Source: Neofusicoccum parvum | Taxonomy: Eukaryota > Ascomycota > Dothideomycetes > Botryosphaeriales > Botryosphaeriaceae | DNA length: 64,000 nt | Assembly: GCA_020912385.1 (NCBI GenBank) | Contig: CP087220.1 | Span: forward strand, 1,364,001 to 1,428,000 | Direction: 5' to 3' | Shown here: in pieces, positions 23,164 through 33,675 of the stretch | Layout: each line of letters starts with the position of its first letter | Position numbering within the stretch: the first letter of the stretch is position 1 | Position numbers and translations under genes: made by a program | Notes under the pieces: model-generated | The model's input: the letters and a program-made list of their open reading frames with translations, nothing else | Database searches by the model: none | What the model was told of the DNA's origin: nothing

Positions 23164-25183
23164 GACGGGCCCCACGCAGTTTATAGAGAAGGCGGCGGGC
23201 GGGCGACATCAGTCTTCCGTGGAGGTGGTCGATCGTGCTGGGCTTGGGGGCTGCTAGCGCCCGCGACTGTCAACCCACGACGGCTGGGCTTATCGCTGAA
23301 ACTTTGTTTGCGCTGCTGCCGCTGCGTCTGGGCCCTGCAGCTCGCGTTTTTTTCTTGCTGCGGTCTCCGGGCTCGCGCTGGGTGTTACGCAGGCTGAGCA
23401 GCCGGGCCGGCGCTGGCTTTAGTAGCTCCAGGCCTTCCTCTTGTTGAGACAGCGCGCTCCACGCGTGACGCTGGTCGGCTGCTGTTGACGACTGACATGT
23501 CTTGCTCACGCTCGCCCTGTTCCTTATCGCAGACGGTCCCTGGGAGGTACGGCGACCTCACGCATGCGGGCCAGCAGTGGAGACTAGCGCGGGTCCCAGG
23601 GCGCACATCCCACAGCTGCGCGCCATCAAGAATTCCGGGGTCCCAGATGCCCTGCGCAGCGCCCACCAGCCCGGTGATAGGCTGGCTGCCCGCGCAGGGC
23701 GTGTGCATGCGCGCCCCCAAGTCCCGGCCGCTCGCGGGGCGCCCGCCGCCGTCCAGCAATATTTTTTCTTTTGCATATCAGCTGTCGCGTGTGGTTTGCC
23801 GTTGCTGTGTCTGACGTCGCCGTGCCAAGGGTGCTGCCGGCTGATAAGCTGATTACCGTGCTAAGCCGATGCGGCCGATGAGCCCCGTTGACTCGATACG
23901 ATCGAGTAAAACCCTCGCCGCCCGGGGTGACATATTCCCATCGAGTCAATCCGTCGCCCATATCAACACCATCAAACCACATCGTGAAATTTTCCCTCCC
24001 GCCCACGATAATTAGCAGGAACGCCGACTCGCGCTTGCATCTTGGTGCGTCGGCCGCCCCGACACCATTGAAGCAGTGCGATTGCGAAGTTTTTAGCCTC
24101 CGAATCCCCGTGACTGTCACGGGATCGTTCTCCGCATTCTTCCTTTTCGCTTCGAGAAGTTTGCGGGGCCGCCAATCCCGCCCCTTGCCGAAATCGGATC
24201 TGGAGAGGTGTTGTCTTCACACCTGCTACGCCCTGCTGACCTCATCCCATCAGCTGTCAAGCCATCCGCTCCATCGGCACCTTACGACAACGAAGCCTCC
24301 AGGAACATCCCATCTTGTTCGATTGATCCGTTTACGCGGTAATCGTCATGCTCTGCATAGCTCGCGCTCGCCGTGCCAGGTGCAGCCGCCAGACGTTCCA
24401 GATGAGTCTGTCGAACTCACACGGTAAAGTGGCCTTCGTACATGAGGCAGAGCTTCTTTGTCGCTATTACGATGGTGTACGCCTCTAACGCATCCGTTCG
24501 CGTCTGATACCCATCTCATCGCTTGTTGTCCTATTCTCACCCTCATGCCACTTTGCCTCCAATTTCATATACCTTAAGTCTTGCATACCGTTCTATTCTA
24601 CCACATCTTACCAAGATCGCAGTATGCGGCCATGATCTTTCAGTCCAAGTATAAAAGTCGCACCTCTAGTCTCAGGCCATCCCCGAGCCCATCTCCAACA
24701 GCCCAAGGCCACGAAAGCCCACGTCCACAACGCCCCGGGCCGCGCCCAAGATCACGAGCTCCGCCCACGCACCCGCCCGAAACCGCACATCGGGAGGCCC
24801 GACAGCTCAGCCGCACCGAGCCGCGGACATGCACGTCCTCCCACGCCCGCCCTGCCGGCCGGCCCATCGTGCAGCCCTACCGTCGCATCTCCTCGGCGCC
24901 GCCCGAGGGCGGGCAGGCACGCTACCCCACGGCCGCTGCCGAAATATCTCCGCTCCGGCAAGGATTGCCCGAGTCGGCTAGCGCGCAGCCGAGAAATTTT
25001 TTTTTCTTCGCCCGGGGAAAAGGATTTTTCTGCACGATCCCGGGGCGCCGGTGACTCGTACACGGGTTTCTCTTGGTGTGGAAGCGCGTCTGGCGTGGTT
25101 GATGAGGGCGTGGGATGGATATAAGGGCAAAAAGTCAACACTCCGGCATCAACACCAGTGAGGCATCACAACCTCACGAAGCC
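23164..25183. other. 2 kb upstream of NCS1 permease to tRNA-Lys
   Basis: Carries the NCS1 promoter on its left. Open frames here (for example 23485-24120, both strands) have no domain and biased composition. I see no gene, no clear repeat and no CRISPR-like array. Confidence 0.45.
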
Positions 25184-25256
25184 GCCCGGCTAGCTCAATC
25201 GGTAGAGCGTGAGACTCTTAATCTCAAGGCTGCGGGTTCGACCCCCGCGTTGGGCT
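25184..25256 (+). tRNA. tRNA-Lys(CUU)
   Basis: 73-nt, intron-less tRNA. The acceptor stem GCCCGGC pairs with GTTGGGC, with two G-U pairs. D arm is TAGCTCAATCGGTAGAGC. The anticodon stem TGAGA/TCTCA encloses loop CTCTTAA with anticodon CTT at 25217-25219, which reads AAG (Lys). The T arm GCGGG-TTCGACC-CCCGC carries the B box. Two Pol III terminator T runs follow at 25270 and 25277. It marks the left border of the AT-variable island. Confidence 0.95.
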
Positions 25257-25269
25257 CAATTCCCGACTC

Positions 25270-25281
25270 TTTTGTCTTTTT
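25270..25281 (+). terminator. Pol III terminator of tRNA-Lys
   Basis: A TTTT run at 25270-25273 followed by TTTTT at 25277-25281, 14 nt after the tRNA 3' end. Confidence 0.75.
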
Positions 25282-26213
25282 GGTGTACGGGGTGGTGGTG
25301 GCGGCGGCGGCACCGGAGCTGGGTTGCTGTGCGCTCTTGTTTTGCGTATTGCCACGGTGTGCTAGGGAACTCGCACTTGATTCCTTTACGCAGAAAAAGG
25401 TGACGCTACTTGATGTGTCTGTTCTGGATTACATGTGAGTCTACGGGACCGTAAGGGACCGCTGGGCATGTCCGCGGCTCACGGTAAGTATACGCCATCC
25501 AGCTGCTACTCTACCGTCAATTCTTTACGAAATCATTCCGTTATATTGCTTATTGAGAAATCCAAGCGCTCATCTCCAAGATCACGTAGCTGAGTTCACT
25601 GCGCCATTACTGCGTCCGATTACCAGCGCGGGTTCTTTTCGAAAAGTACAACCACATAGGTAGTTGAAGCATTCGTCCGGACAGCCTTGTCATATTCGTT
25701 CAAGCACATTTGTGTCCGGACGAATGCTTCAACTGCCCTCGAACAAATAGATTTGATTCAGACCACATCCCCTGCCTTGATTTCACCTCCTTCGTGCTTG
25801 TAACATTGAGCTACCAAGGCGCAGTCATGCAAAAATACGTCAATTTGTTCTCATCCCTGTTCAAGTATGCCTCGTAAGCGATGCAACTCATAAGCCCCCC
25901 TGGATCAGGTATGCGTCGTAAATAATGCAGCTATGCATTCTTATCGTGCATATGTTCATCCAATCCTAGACGAGCTTGCAGTGCCCCATCAGAGATCCTT
26001 GATCCAATACATGCCTGCGGCTGTGCAAGGCTGACATGAGTATACCCCGCAGAAGGCTGAAGCCTCGCACTTTTCGAAAGACGCCTTCAACTACAAAACA
26101 CTACGGCTGTTACCTTCGCACCTTCCGGCTTCGAAACCTCACCCTTCTCTTTGCGCAATACATCCTGAATCAATTGTCATCAGCTCATCGTTGTCGTTCT
26201 TCTCCGCGTTACC
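25282..26213. other. Upstream region of the STAND gene
   Basis: About 930 bp between tRNA-Lys and the STAND start codon. AT-richer than the window average; holds the first 79-bp inverted-repeat element (25659-25737). No exon recognised. Confidence 0.45.
25659..25737. mobile_element. 79-bp MITE-like inverted-repeat element, copy 1
   Basis: Two 25-nt arms (25659-25683 and 25713-25737) are reverse complements with one mismatch, separated by a 29-nt spacer. The arm core is TTGAAGCATTCGTCCGGA. Two further copies of exactly the same length occur at 32271 and 52960. It has no coding capacity, so it would need a transposase supplied elsewhere. No clear target-site duplication flanks this copy, so the outer borders are approximate. 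Confidence 0.7.
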
Positions 26214-28169
26214 ATGGCGGATCCGTTGTCAATAGCCTCCGGCGTTGCGGGCCTCGCCATGCTGGCCGAGAGCGTCGCGAAGAAAATCATCTCGGTCATG
26301 AAGGACGTCAAGGAGTCCAAGAGGGAGATGCGAAGCCTCTCACGAGAGGTTCTGGCTCTTCTCGGTGTCCTCAAAAGCGTCGAAGTCATCGTTCAAACGG
26401 ACGGCAACGAGGTAACCTTATCACCCTGCGGAGCCATCATCATTGAGTGCAGTAAGACCCTCGATAGAATACAGCAGATACTGGAAGGGTCCCGCATCGA
26501 TCATCAGAGCTCCAACACTGGCACAGCCAATTCTACGAATCCGACGAACCATCAGGCAACAACGCGGCCGTGGAACACTCTGAAGAATGGTGTGCGATGG
26601 CATCTCAAGAAAGACACCATCGAGAAGCTCCGGGCTGATGTCGAGAAGCACAAGAGTGCGCTATCTCTTGCAATCTCCCAAGACTCGTGGTCCTCACTTC
26701 TTGCATTGCTCAAGAAGCAAGATGAACATGCACAGCAGATACAAGACATCAAGGCTCAGCTACGTGCAGCGGAGATCGGAAAGGTGACACGGCAATTGAA
26801 GAAAGAGCAGAGGACGGCTCTGAAAGAGTTCTGCACCATCGATCCAGACACTTTCTTGAGAAAGCACCTCGCTGCAAGACATCAAGGAACGGGAACATGG
26901 TTCTTGGAAAGCATCCAGTTTCAACAATTTCTCTCCGATCAGAACTCGAAGCTTTGGCTCTATGGCATTCCAGGCGCTGGGAAATCGGTTATGAGCAGCA
27001 TTGTCATCGATCATGTCAACAAAACCTGGACTCCAGGAACGGCGACTGCGTTCTTCTTCTGCGACTACGGAAACAAGGATACCCAGATCTTGTACAATAT
27101 ACTCGGATCGATCGCGAAACAACTTGCGCTGCAAAACACTCAAGCCCTCTCTGATATGGTTGATTTTCACGAGAATAAAGGCGTTCCTGCAGACCACGAC
27201 CGTGAAGAGGAGCCTTTGCTGGACTTGATCAGGGACATGTCCTCACATTTCACTTCTGTGGTTGTCATCATAGATGGGCTTGATGAGTGCTTCCATGATC
27301 GATCAAGAGTTGTCGACGGGGTGGCCAGGCTAAGTAGCTCTGGCGGATCCTTAAAGACACTCTTCACAAGTCGGGACGAGAGCGATATCCGAGACTGCCT
27401 GAAGGGATTCGAGAGAGTCTCTGTTGCAGCATCAAAGGCTGACGTACGGTTGTGTGTGGCATCTGAGCTTGGGTCGAGGCTCAGCGCACTGCCCTCTGAC
27501 CTGAAAGATGAGATCTTGAGAGATCTTGTGAATCGTTCTGATGGAATGTAAGCATAAGGCCACAATGCCCTCAATGGAGAACCAGCTAATAAATTATGAT
27601 TCAGGTTTCAGTGGGTCAGGTGCGGTGCTTCGCCACATAAAATGCATTAGAAATTACTAACACTACGCAGATGTCAATTAGATCATCTCTTTGATCTTCC
27701 GAGCAATCAGTCACGCAGGGAAGCACTGAGAGACCTCCCACCTACGCTTCCAGAAACTTACCAAAGAATCCTGGAACGAGCAACACAGAAAGCTTCACCG
27801 CAGACCCTTATGCGTGTCGAGCATACAATCCGATGGGTGGCGCTAGCCAAGACACCCCTCAACGTTCGTCAGGTATCACACGCAGTATCTACGGACGCAG
27901 GCCTAAAGTTCATGGACAAGAACACCGAGGTCGACATGGGAAAAGTACTGCGCCACTGTAGCAGCCTCATCCGGAGTTTTGACGACAAACTGAGCTTCAG
28001 CCATTTCTCCGTCAAAGAGTACCTTCGGCAGATGGACCCTGATCACCCTTCCACGTCAAGGTTCCGGATAGATGACCACCACGATCAGGAGTATCTGAGC
28101 ACCACATGCCTCAGGTATATTCTCTTGGATTCCCATGTTCCACTACTGAATATGAGTCTCGATAAGTAA
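26214..28169 (+). CDS. STAND (NLR-like) protein, Helo-like N-domain plus NACHT, ends at premature TAA
   Basis: Fungal STAND signalling ATPase of the type linked to non-self recognition and programmed cell death. Three exons: 26214-27547, a 15-nt micro-exon 27605-27619, and 27671 onward; the frame stops at TAA 28167-28169 after 615 residues. The start MADPLSIASGVAGLA and the following helices match the Helo-like N-terminal domain of fungal STAND proteins. The NACHT domain has Walker A GIPGAGKS at residues 251-258 and Walker B VVVIIDGLDEC at 349-359, then a FTSRDE sensor-like segment and a winged-helix region ending in the SHFSVKEYL motif. The micro-exon is required: it restores FQWVRCQLDHLFDL, with the right phase on each side. 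The reading frame continues open for 1,152 more codons after the stop (next entry), so this is either a truncated protein or a broken gene. Confidence 0.8.
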
Positions 28170-31100
28170 GAGTTTTTGGAGAAACTGCAGTTTGAGCACC
28201 CACTCTACAAGTATGCTGCACAGCACTGGCTATCTCATTCTCGAGGCTTGATCTCCACAAGCCATTGTATCTTCAATCTGGTTGAAGATCTTTTCGGCAT
28301 CAACAAGTCCGACCATTTCATCCTCTGGGCCCTGGTCTGGCTAAGTGTCAACCACTCATTCCGGTTCGAGAACATCGATGGCGCTTCAGAGCAGGTTTCT
28401 GACATAACCACCATCCACATGGCTTCTTTGCTTCGCCTTCCGGCCATCGTTCGTTCCCTTATCACAAAAGGTGCCGATGTGAATAGGGCCAGTAAGAAAC
28501 TTTCGACACCCTTGATATGTGCCACAGAAGGGCCTAAGCGGTCAACTGAAGATGGTTCTACGCCGAAAAGTGAGATCTATGACACCATTCAGAGTATTAT
28601 CTCTGGCGGGGTATCCGTTGACACAGACCTCCATGATCCTCTGAAGGTTTCCATCCAGAAAAATGACTATACTCTGGTCTCAATTTTCCGCAAGGCAGGA
28701 TTTCCTCTTCGGCAGGGCCTGTTCAACATCGTAAGGCCAACACAAGACCCGTCTAAATCACGTACTATAGTGGATGCTCTCCTAGGCGACGCGAATTTTG
28801 ACGAACTTCCGGAAAGCATTCAAATATCCCTTAGCCGTCTGGAAGTGTTGTCTTATGATCAAAGTCAGCATGATGAAACCGTTAATCCCAGACCATTCAT
28901 GCCGATTCCAGGTCATCTTGAATTACAACACAAAGACAGAATCAGAAGTGCTGCCTTCCATGGGCAAACCTCACGGATTATAGGTCTACCTGCGCAGATT
29001 CCCCGGTTGACTGGATCATCCCGAGTCTACTTTCTTTCTCAATGCCTTCGGGATGCAGCCAAGCAAGGTCATACGGAAACAGTAGCATATCTTCTCGAGG
29101 AGAGTGCCGACCTTGCCTATAATCGCGAGAAAGATCAACGTACTGCTTTACACTGGGCCGTATTGAATGACCGCTTCCACACGGTAGAATGGATCCTAGA
29201 TACTGCAAAGGATCTCCCTGGCATATTGGAGTTAGAAGACGCAGACGGGATGACACCATGGATGTGTGCCATACTCAAGGGCCATCTCAGGATCTTCCAG
29301 CTTTTCCTCAAGTCAAAGTCCCTATTAAACCTCGAAAGGACAACGAGAGTTGGTCGCAACATAGCTCATCTTGCCATCCAATCTCGAAATTGGCAACTAT
29401 TCAAGTTCGTGCAAGACTTGAAACTGGATGTCACTTCAAAGGACCGTGACGGGAAGACCCCTCTCCATTTGTTAATAGATGCTTGTGCAGATTGGCACGA
29501 GAGAAAAGATGAGGAACTCCGACTTCACCTGCTACGCGAGCTTGCACGGCAACACCGGGATATAACTGAGCAAACATTCTCGGGAGAAACAATTCTTCAC
29601 TATTTGGCAAGGGCTAGTCCTAAAGATGCTAGGGTCATCTTTGAGGAGATCTCCCACGAGAGACTTGTCACAGAACATCTTTCCCGCATTGCAAAATGCA
29701 CCATTAGAGACGAAGAGGGCTTCATACCACTCGCATATGCATCTGATATGATCAAAGACCGCTCCATGATTGACAGTTTGATATCAATTGCTGGAGAGAA
29801 CACCAGAATCCATGGAAATGATGGAAGGGACATCTTCTACCGAGCATGCGAAGAGGGCGCTGACGCTGTGGTCGGTGCTCTCCTTCAGCACGGAAGGGAT
29901 CCAAACGAACTCCTTGGTGGCAGCAATAATCCTAAGACCGACAACGCAGACGAGAGGAATATCGCCAAGAGGGAACCGCCGCTCATGATTGCAGCGCGCT
30001 CAGGACATATTGACACAGTCAACCTACTTCTCCAGTATGGTGCTGATCCACTCGGGAAGGGTGAAAACGGCTGGCAACTTTTGCATTTTGCCCTTTCCTC
30101 TGGCAAAATATCTTCTCGTCTCCGTAGAGTCCTTGAGAGAAGAGATGACGTTGATTACGAAACATCCGTGTCAAATTTCACAAAGACGTCCAACAATATA
30201 GAGTGTCGATTTGGGCAAGCGAGCCCCATCCACCTTGCGGCTGCAAATGAGGACCCCGGATCTCTAAGCTGGCTGCTCCATCATCACAGAGTACACCAAA
30301 TTGATGCCACGACTTCTCGTGGTGCGACTGCTCTTTTTGTCGCTTCCTTCGCTGGTTATATGCAACACTGCAAGTTGCTGATAGCCCATGGTGCCTCAAT
30401 GGCACCAGATCGGCCTGAAGGCAGAGTCAGTTCTCCATTTTATGTTACTTGCTGTTGTGGCCATACGGCCATCTGTAGGTATCTTGTTTCGATGGACGAG
30501 AACCTCATCTTTGCAGCATTCGAAGAGGAAGAAAGACTCCCCATTGAAGTTGCAGCCAAGTGGGGACACACTAGCCTCGTTCATTTTCTCTTGGGAAAGA
30601 AGTGTGAATTGACCTTGGCAGCTGAGGCGAATGCCCTCCAGAACGGGCACGAAGAGGTCGCCAACCTTATCAGACAGGATTCTATGCGCAGAGGATACAA
30701 ACATGGGGTCCCCATGAGGGACAAAACAAGATTGAACCAACTGCGTCTCGAGATGGCATGCCGGAAAGAGAACGAGCAAGCGCTGATCAGCCTCATACAA
30801 GAAGGCATGGATCCCAACGCTCGGGTTGAGAACGGACACAAGACTCTGTTACACGTGGCATGCTCAAAAGGATGGGCTAAAGCCGCCAGAATTCTTGTAG
30901 ACCAGGGCGCTAACATCGAGGCCTTAGACGTGCAGCGCGAGATAACGCCTCTTATCATGGCAGCCTGGAATGGTCAATTCGAATGCGCCCATATTCTTTG
31001 CGAAAACGGAGCTGACATCAACGCTCTCAGTTCGTCTGGTGAGAACGTGCTCTATGGAGCGGGGGTACACAAGAATCCGGAGCATCTGGAATCCCTCATT

Positions 31101-31628
31101 AAAGCAGGTGCAGACCTGAACGTAAGGGACATTTACGGAGACACACCTCTGAGAGGTGTAATGACTCCTGCATCTATCGGTATCATGCTTCAGCATGGCA
31201 GTGATCCTTTCATTGAGTCATTTTGGGGCTCGCCGTTCTGGAATTGGACGGCTAGCACTGACAAGAAAATGATCGTGTCCGTCCGCAAGGTCCTGACGGA
31301 ATACCCTCGAGAACGCGTTTTGAAGGCCATTGACACTCGAGCACCGTGGTTTGGTGCCACAGCGCTTGCCAATGCAGCTTTCAACGGCTCCTCCGAGATC
31401 GTTGAACTCCTCATCGAGCACGGTGCGGACATCAACCTCATCGGTAGTCGCCACGGAACCCCGATTCAAGCAGCTCGCAAACAAGGCCACCACAGTCTTG
31501 TGGGCACATTAGTCAGGCTCGGCGCCAAACCTCAGACGATGGTCCTTCCGAACGGTCAGGAGCGGGCAGCTTGGTACTGGGAGCACGGGCTGGTGCATTC
31601 AATGCTGTCGAACGGTGCGAGAAAGTAA
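28170..31628 (+). pseudogene. Ankyrin-repeat half of the STAND gene, cut off by an in-frame stop
   Basis: Same frame as the upstream STAND exon, separated only by one TAA codon, and open for 1,152 codons to the stop at 31626. It opens with HPLYKYAAQHWLSHSRG, the segment that normally links the winged-helix region to the repeats in these proteins. About 15-20 ankyrin-like repeats follow, with units such as GATALFVASFAGYMQHCKLL and EITPLIMAAWNGQFECAHIL. There is no ATG near the beginning (the first codons are GAG TTT TTG), so it is unlikely to be an independent gene. The putative GTAAGA donor at the stop would give a 25-nt intron that breaks frame, so splicing does not rescue it. In the intact state the protein would be about 1,768 residues. 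The stop may be C-to-T in an ancestral CAA, in the RIP-preferred CpA context. Confidence 0.75.
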
Positions 31629-32270
31629 GACGCCGCTGGTTTTCTCATTGTTGCTACTGAGGCCTGCTATATACGTGTAATAATCGGATTTACGGAAATA
31701 CGCATAAACGGGGTAAATGAGGTGTGTAGGGGTAAGTGTATGGTGCGGCAAAAAGTAAAGAAAGAACGCGTGTATAAGCAAAAGCAAACAAAACACGTGA
31801 TTACGGGCCAATGTGGTTGACAAATGCCATCTGCTGAAGCGAACGGGGCTTGGCTGCTGGCCCCGTTGCTCGATGGGGGGGACCAGGCAGTGGATCAGAA
31901 GAACAAAACGGGGGGTGACGAGGGAAGAATCTCGGGAAGTGCCAATTATGGGTGGTGTGTCTCGATGCAGACGATGGATGGAGCTTGGGTACCTGTATGA
32001 GCTCAGTGCTTGCAGTGGTAATAAACGAGATTCTGGAGGTTCACATGTTGTACATTTTATTTCCGTTTTCTTTTGGGCTTTCTCCATTATGATATAGCAA
32101 TTGTTCGAGCCTTCCTCCTCCAAATATGAGACTTCATTTACCTTCGGGCGTGGGCTTCGCTGCTCCGGTAGACAGACTCCCTGCTTGGAGTTGTGATCTG
32201 CTGCTTTTCCAGCACCACAGTAAGCTGCAAAAGAAATGAGCCACATCAACTCAGATGAATCTAGCGTATT

Positions 32271-32349
32271 GGCAATTGAAGAATTCGTCTAGATACGAAT
32301 GTACTTTTACTTCCTTACTAAAGGCATCCGGATGAATACTTCAACTACC
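32271..32349. mobile_element. 79-bp MITE-like inverted-repeat element, copy 2
   Basis: Arms 32271-32295 and 32325-32349, same 25-29-25 layout as copy 1. The right arm differs from copy 1 at cga to tga, atgc to atac and ctgcc to ctacc, all C/T or G/A changes. The left arm is more eroded. The pattern is what RIP produces in a repeated sequence. Confidence 0.65.
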
Positions 32350-32419
32350 TATATAGGTGGTTTCGTGAGACGTAACAGTAAGGCTTTATTATTCACTACT
32401 TAGTTACCAGTTGACCACA

Positions 32420-32487
32420 AGTCCTCCAATAAATAACGAGCCAGTCCAATGGAATCGATAGCGATGGCGGTGTAGATTAGTAAATAC
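32420..32487 (+). repeat. Diverged duplicate of the tRNA-Val 5' flank and 5' end
   Basis: Aligns to about 32752-32825. In the 20 bases before the tRNA start, all eight differences are transitions. The match runs into the tRNA for about 27 bases (gcgatggcggtgtag and onward) and then fades, so the anticodon arm is absent. It is a truncated, non-functional copy. Confidence 0.6.
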
Positions 32488-32795
32488 TATTATACTGCAA
32501 CTTCGGAAAGTGCCAGTGCCGCTATATTCTACGAATATATGCCGACCATCCCGACGTAAGAAAGACCCGCGAGTGTACCTGGATACAGGAAGTAACAATA
32601 CCAATAGTATAAGTCTAACTATTATCTATAGCCACGCTTTCTTTGGACGCGCATAGTAAAAAAAAAGAAAAAGAAATAGCACGTGTATAGGAATTTTCCC
32701 CTGCTTGATCCAATGCAGGATAACATGATTATTAGTCGACAATTAGTCAACAATCAGTCCCCAACAAGTGTTGAACTGGTCCAACAAGGTCGACA

Positions 32796-32899
32796 GCGAT
32801 GGTGGTGTAGTTGGTTATCACGTTTGTCTAACACGTGACCCCTCGAAAGGGGAGCATGTGGTGCACAAAAGGTCCTGGGTTCAAGTCCCGGCCGTCGTA
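32796..32899 (+). tRNA. tRNA-Val(AAC) with a 30-nt intron
   Basis: Acceptor GCGATGG pairs with CCGTCGT (first pair G-U), discriminator A. D arm is GTGTAGTTGGTTATCAC. The anticodon stem TTTGT/ACAAA holds loop CTAACAC with anticodon AAC at 32830-32832; an intron 32834-32863 sits after position 37, the canonical place. T arm CTGGG-TTCAAGT-CCCGG. Pol III T runs follow at 32912 and 32919. The G-U first pair and slightly weak D stem leave some doubt about activity. Confidence 0.7.
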
Positions 32900-33675
32900 C
32901 AAGCTTGTTTCTTTTGCCTTTTTGGTCTAGAAGAGACTTGGCGCTGTTTTTGGACTAAAAGAAGTGTATAGCGCGCTGATCAGCCGTTGTTAAGCAGCCG
33001 AGAGTTCGACGAAGAATCACTACCGCTCGGCTTCAGCGTTACTACATTAAAAGTGGATTCAACACTCAGTCGTCGTATTATCCTGCTTATATTCTTGCGC
33101 CTAACGAACCTTGTTTTGTCGCTCCGAAATGCACTGTTTGGTCGGCAGACAGCCTTTTGCCGCCTTCGGACCTCCATTGCTCAATCCAGTATGTATTCAG
33201 CGGGTGGTGACTTCGTTTATAGCTGAACGGTAATTAGAGTGCTTGATCGGGACGAAAGTGTCAGCCGTATTCCTTCTAATACATAGTAAAACTTAGGATA
33301 GTACACTCAAGTAATGGCAATTTGCAATTTTCCCGGGCGTCGTTCTATAAGATAACGCAGTAAAAGCGGGCGTGCTTGACTCACAGGCGGTCTTCCTATT
33401 TCGGACAAGGTTCGAGTCACCGGCTTACGCCCATGCGCGGGCGGTGGGACTGCACGTCCGCTCCGGTGCGAGGAAGGGTTTAGATGCTCTCTTTCCTTCT
33501 CTCTGATTCCACTTCCCTTGGAACCCTTCCTGGCATACATAAAGGTGGTCCGGTGGACGCCATGTCCGGGTGAAGACGCTCCCTCCCGCCCACGACGACC
33601 GCGGAATCCCGGAAAAGGACGCTAGCGGCCCCGGCCCCGGACCCGGACCCGGACCTTACTCGAACCAACATCACC

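Larger units (their letters stand above)
31629..33675. other. AT-rich interval with MITE copy 2, tRNA-Val and its diverged duplicate
   Basis: About 2 kb, clearly AT-richer than the neighbouring genes from about 32250 to 33350. It has no protein gene that I can support. Contained elements are listed separately. The composition and transition-rich repeat copies suggest RIP has acted here. Confidence 0.5.

Noticed and set aside
28166..28190. 25-nt intron (GTAAGA ... TGCAG) removing the STAND stop
   Set aside because: Too short for a spliceosomal intron and it shifts the frame.
33360..33430. tRNA-like 3' half with ggttcgagtca
   Set aside because: A B-box-like word is present but no cloverleaf could be drawn around it.
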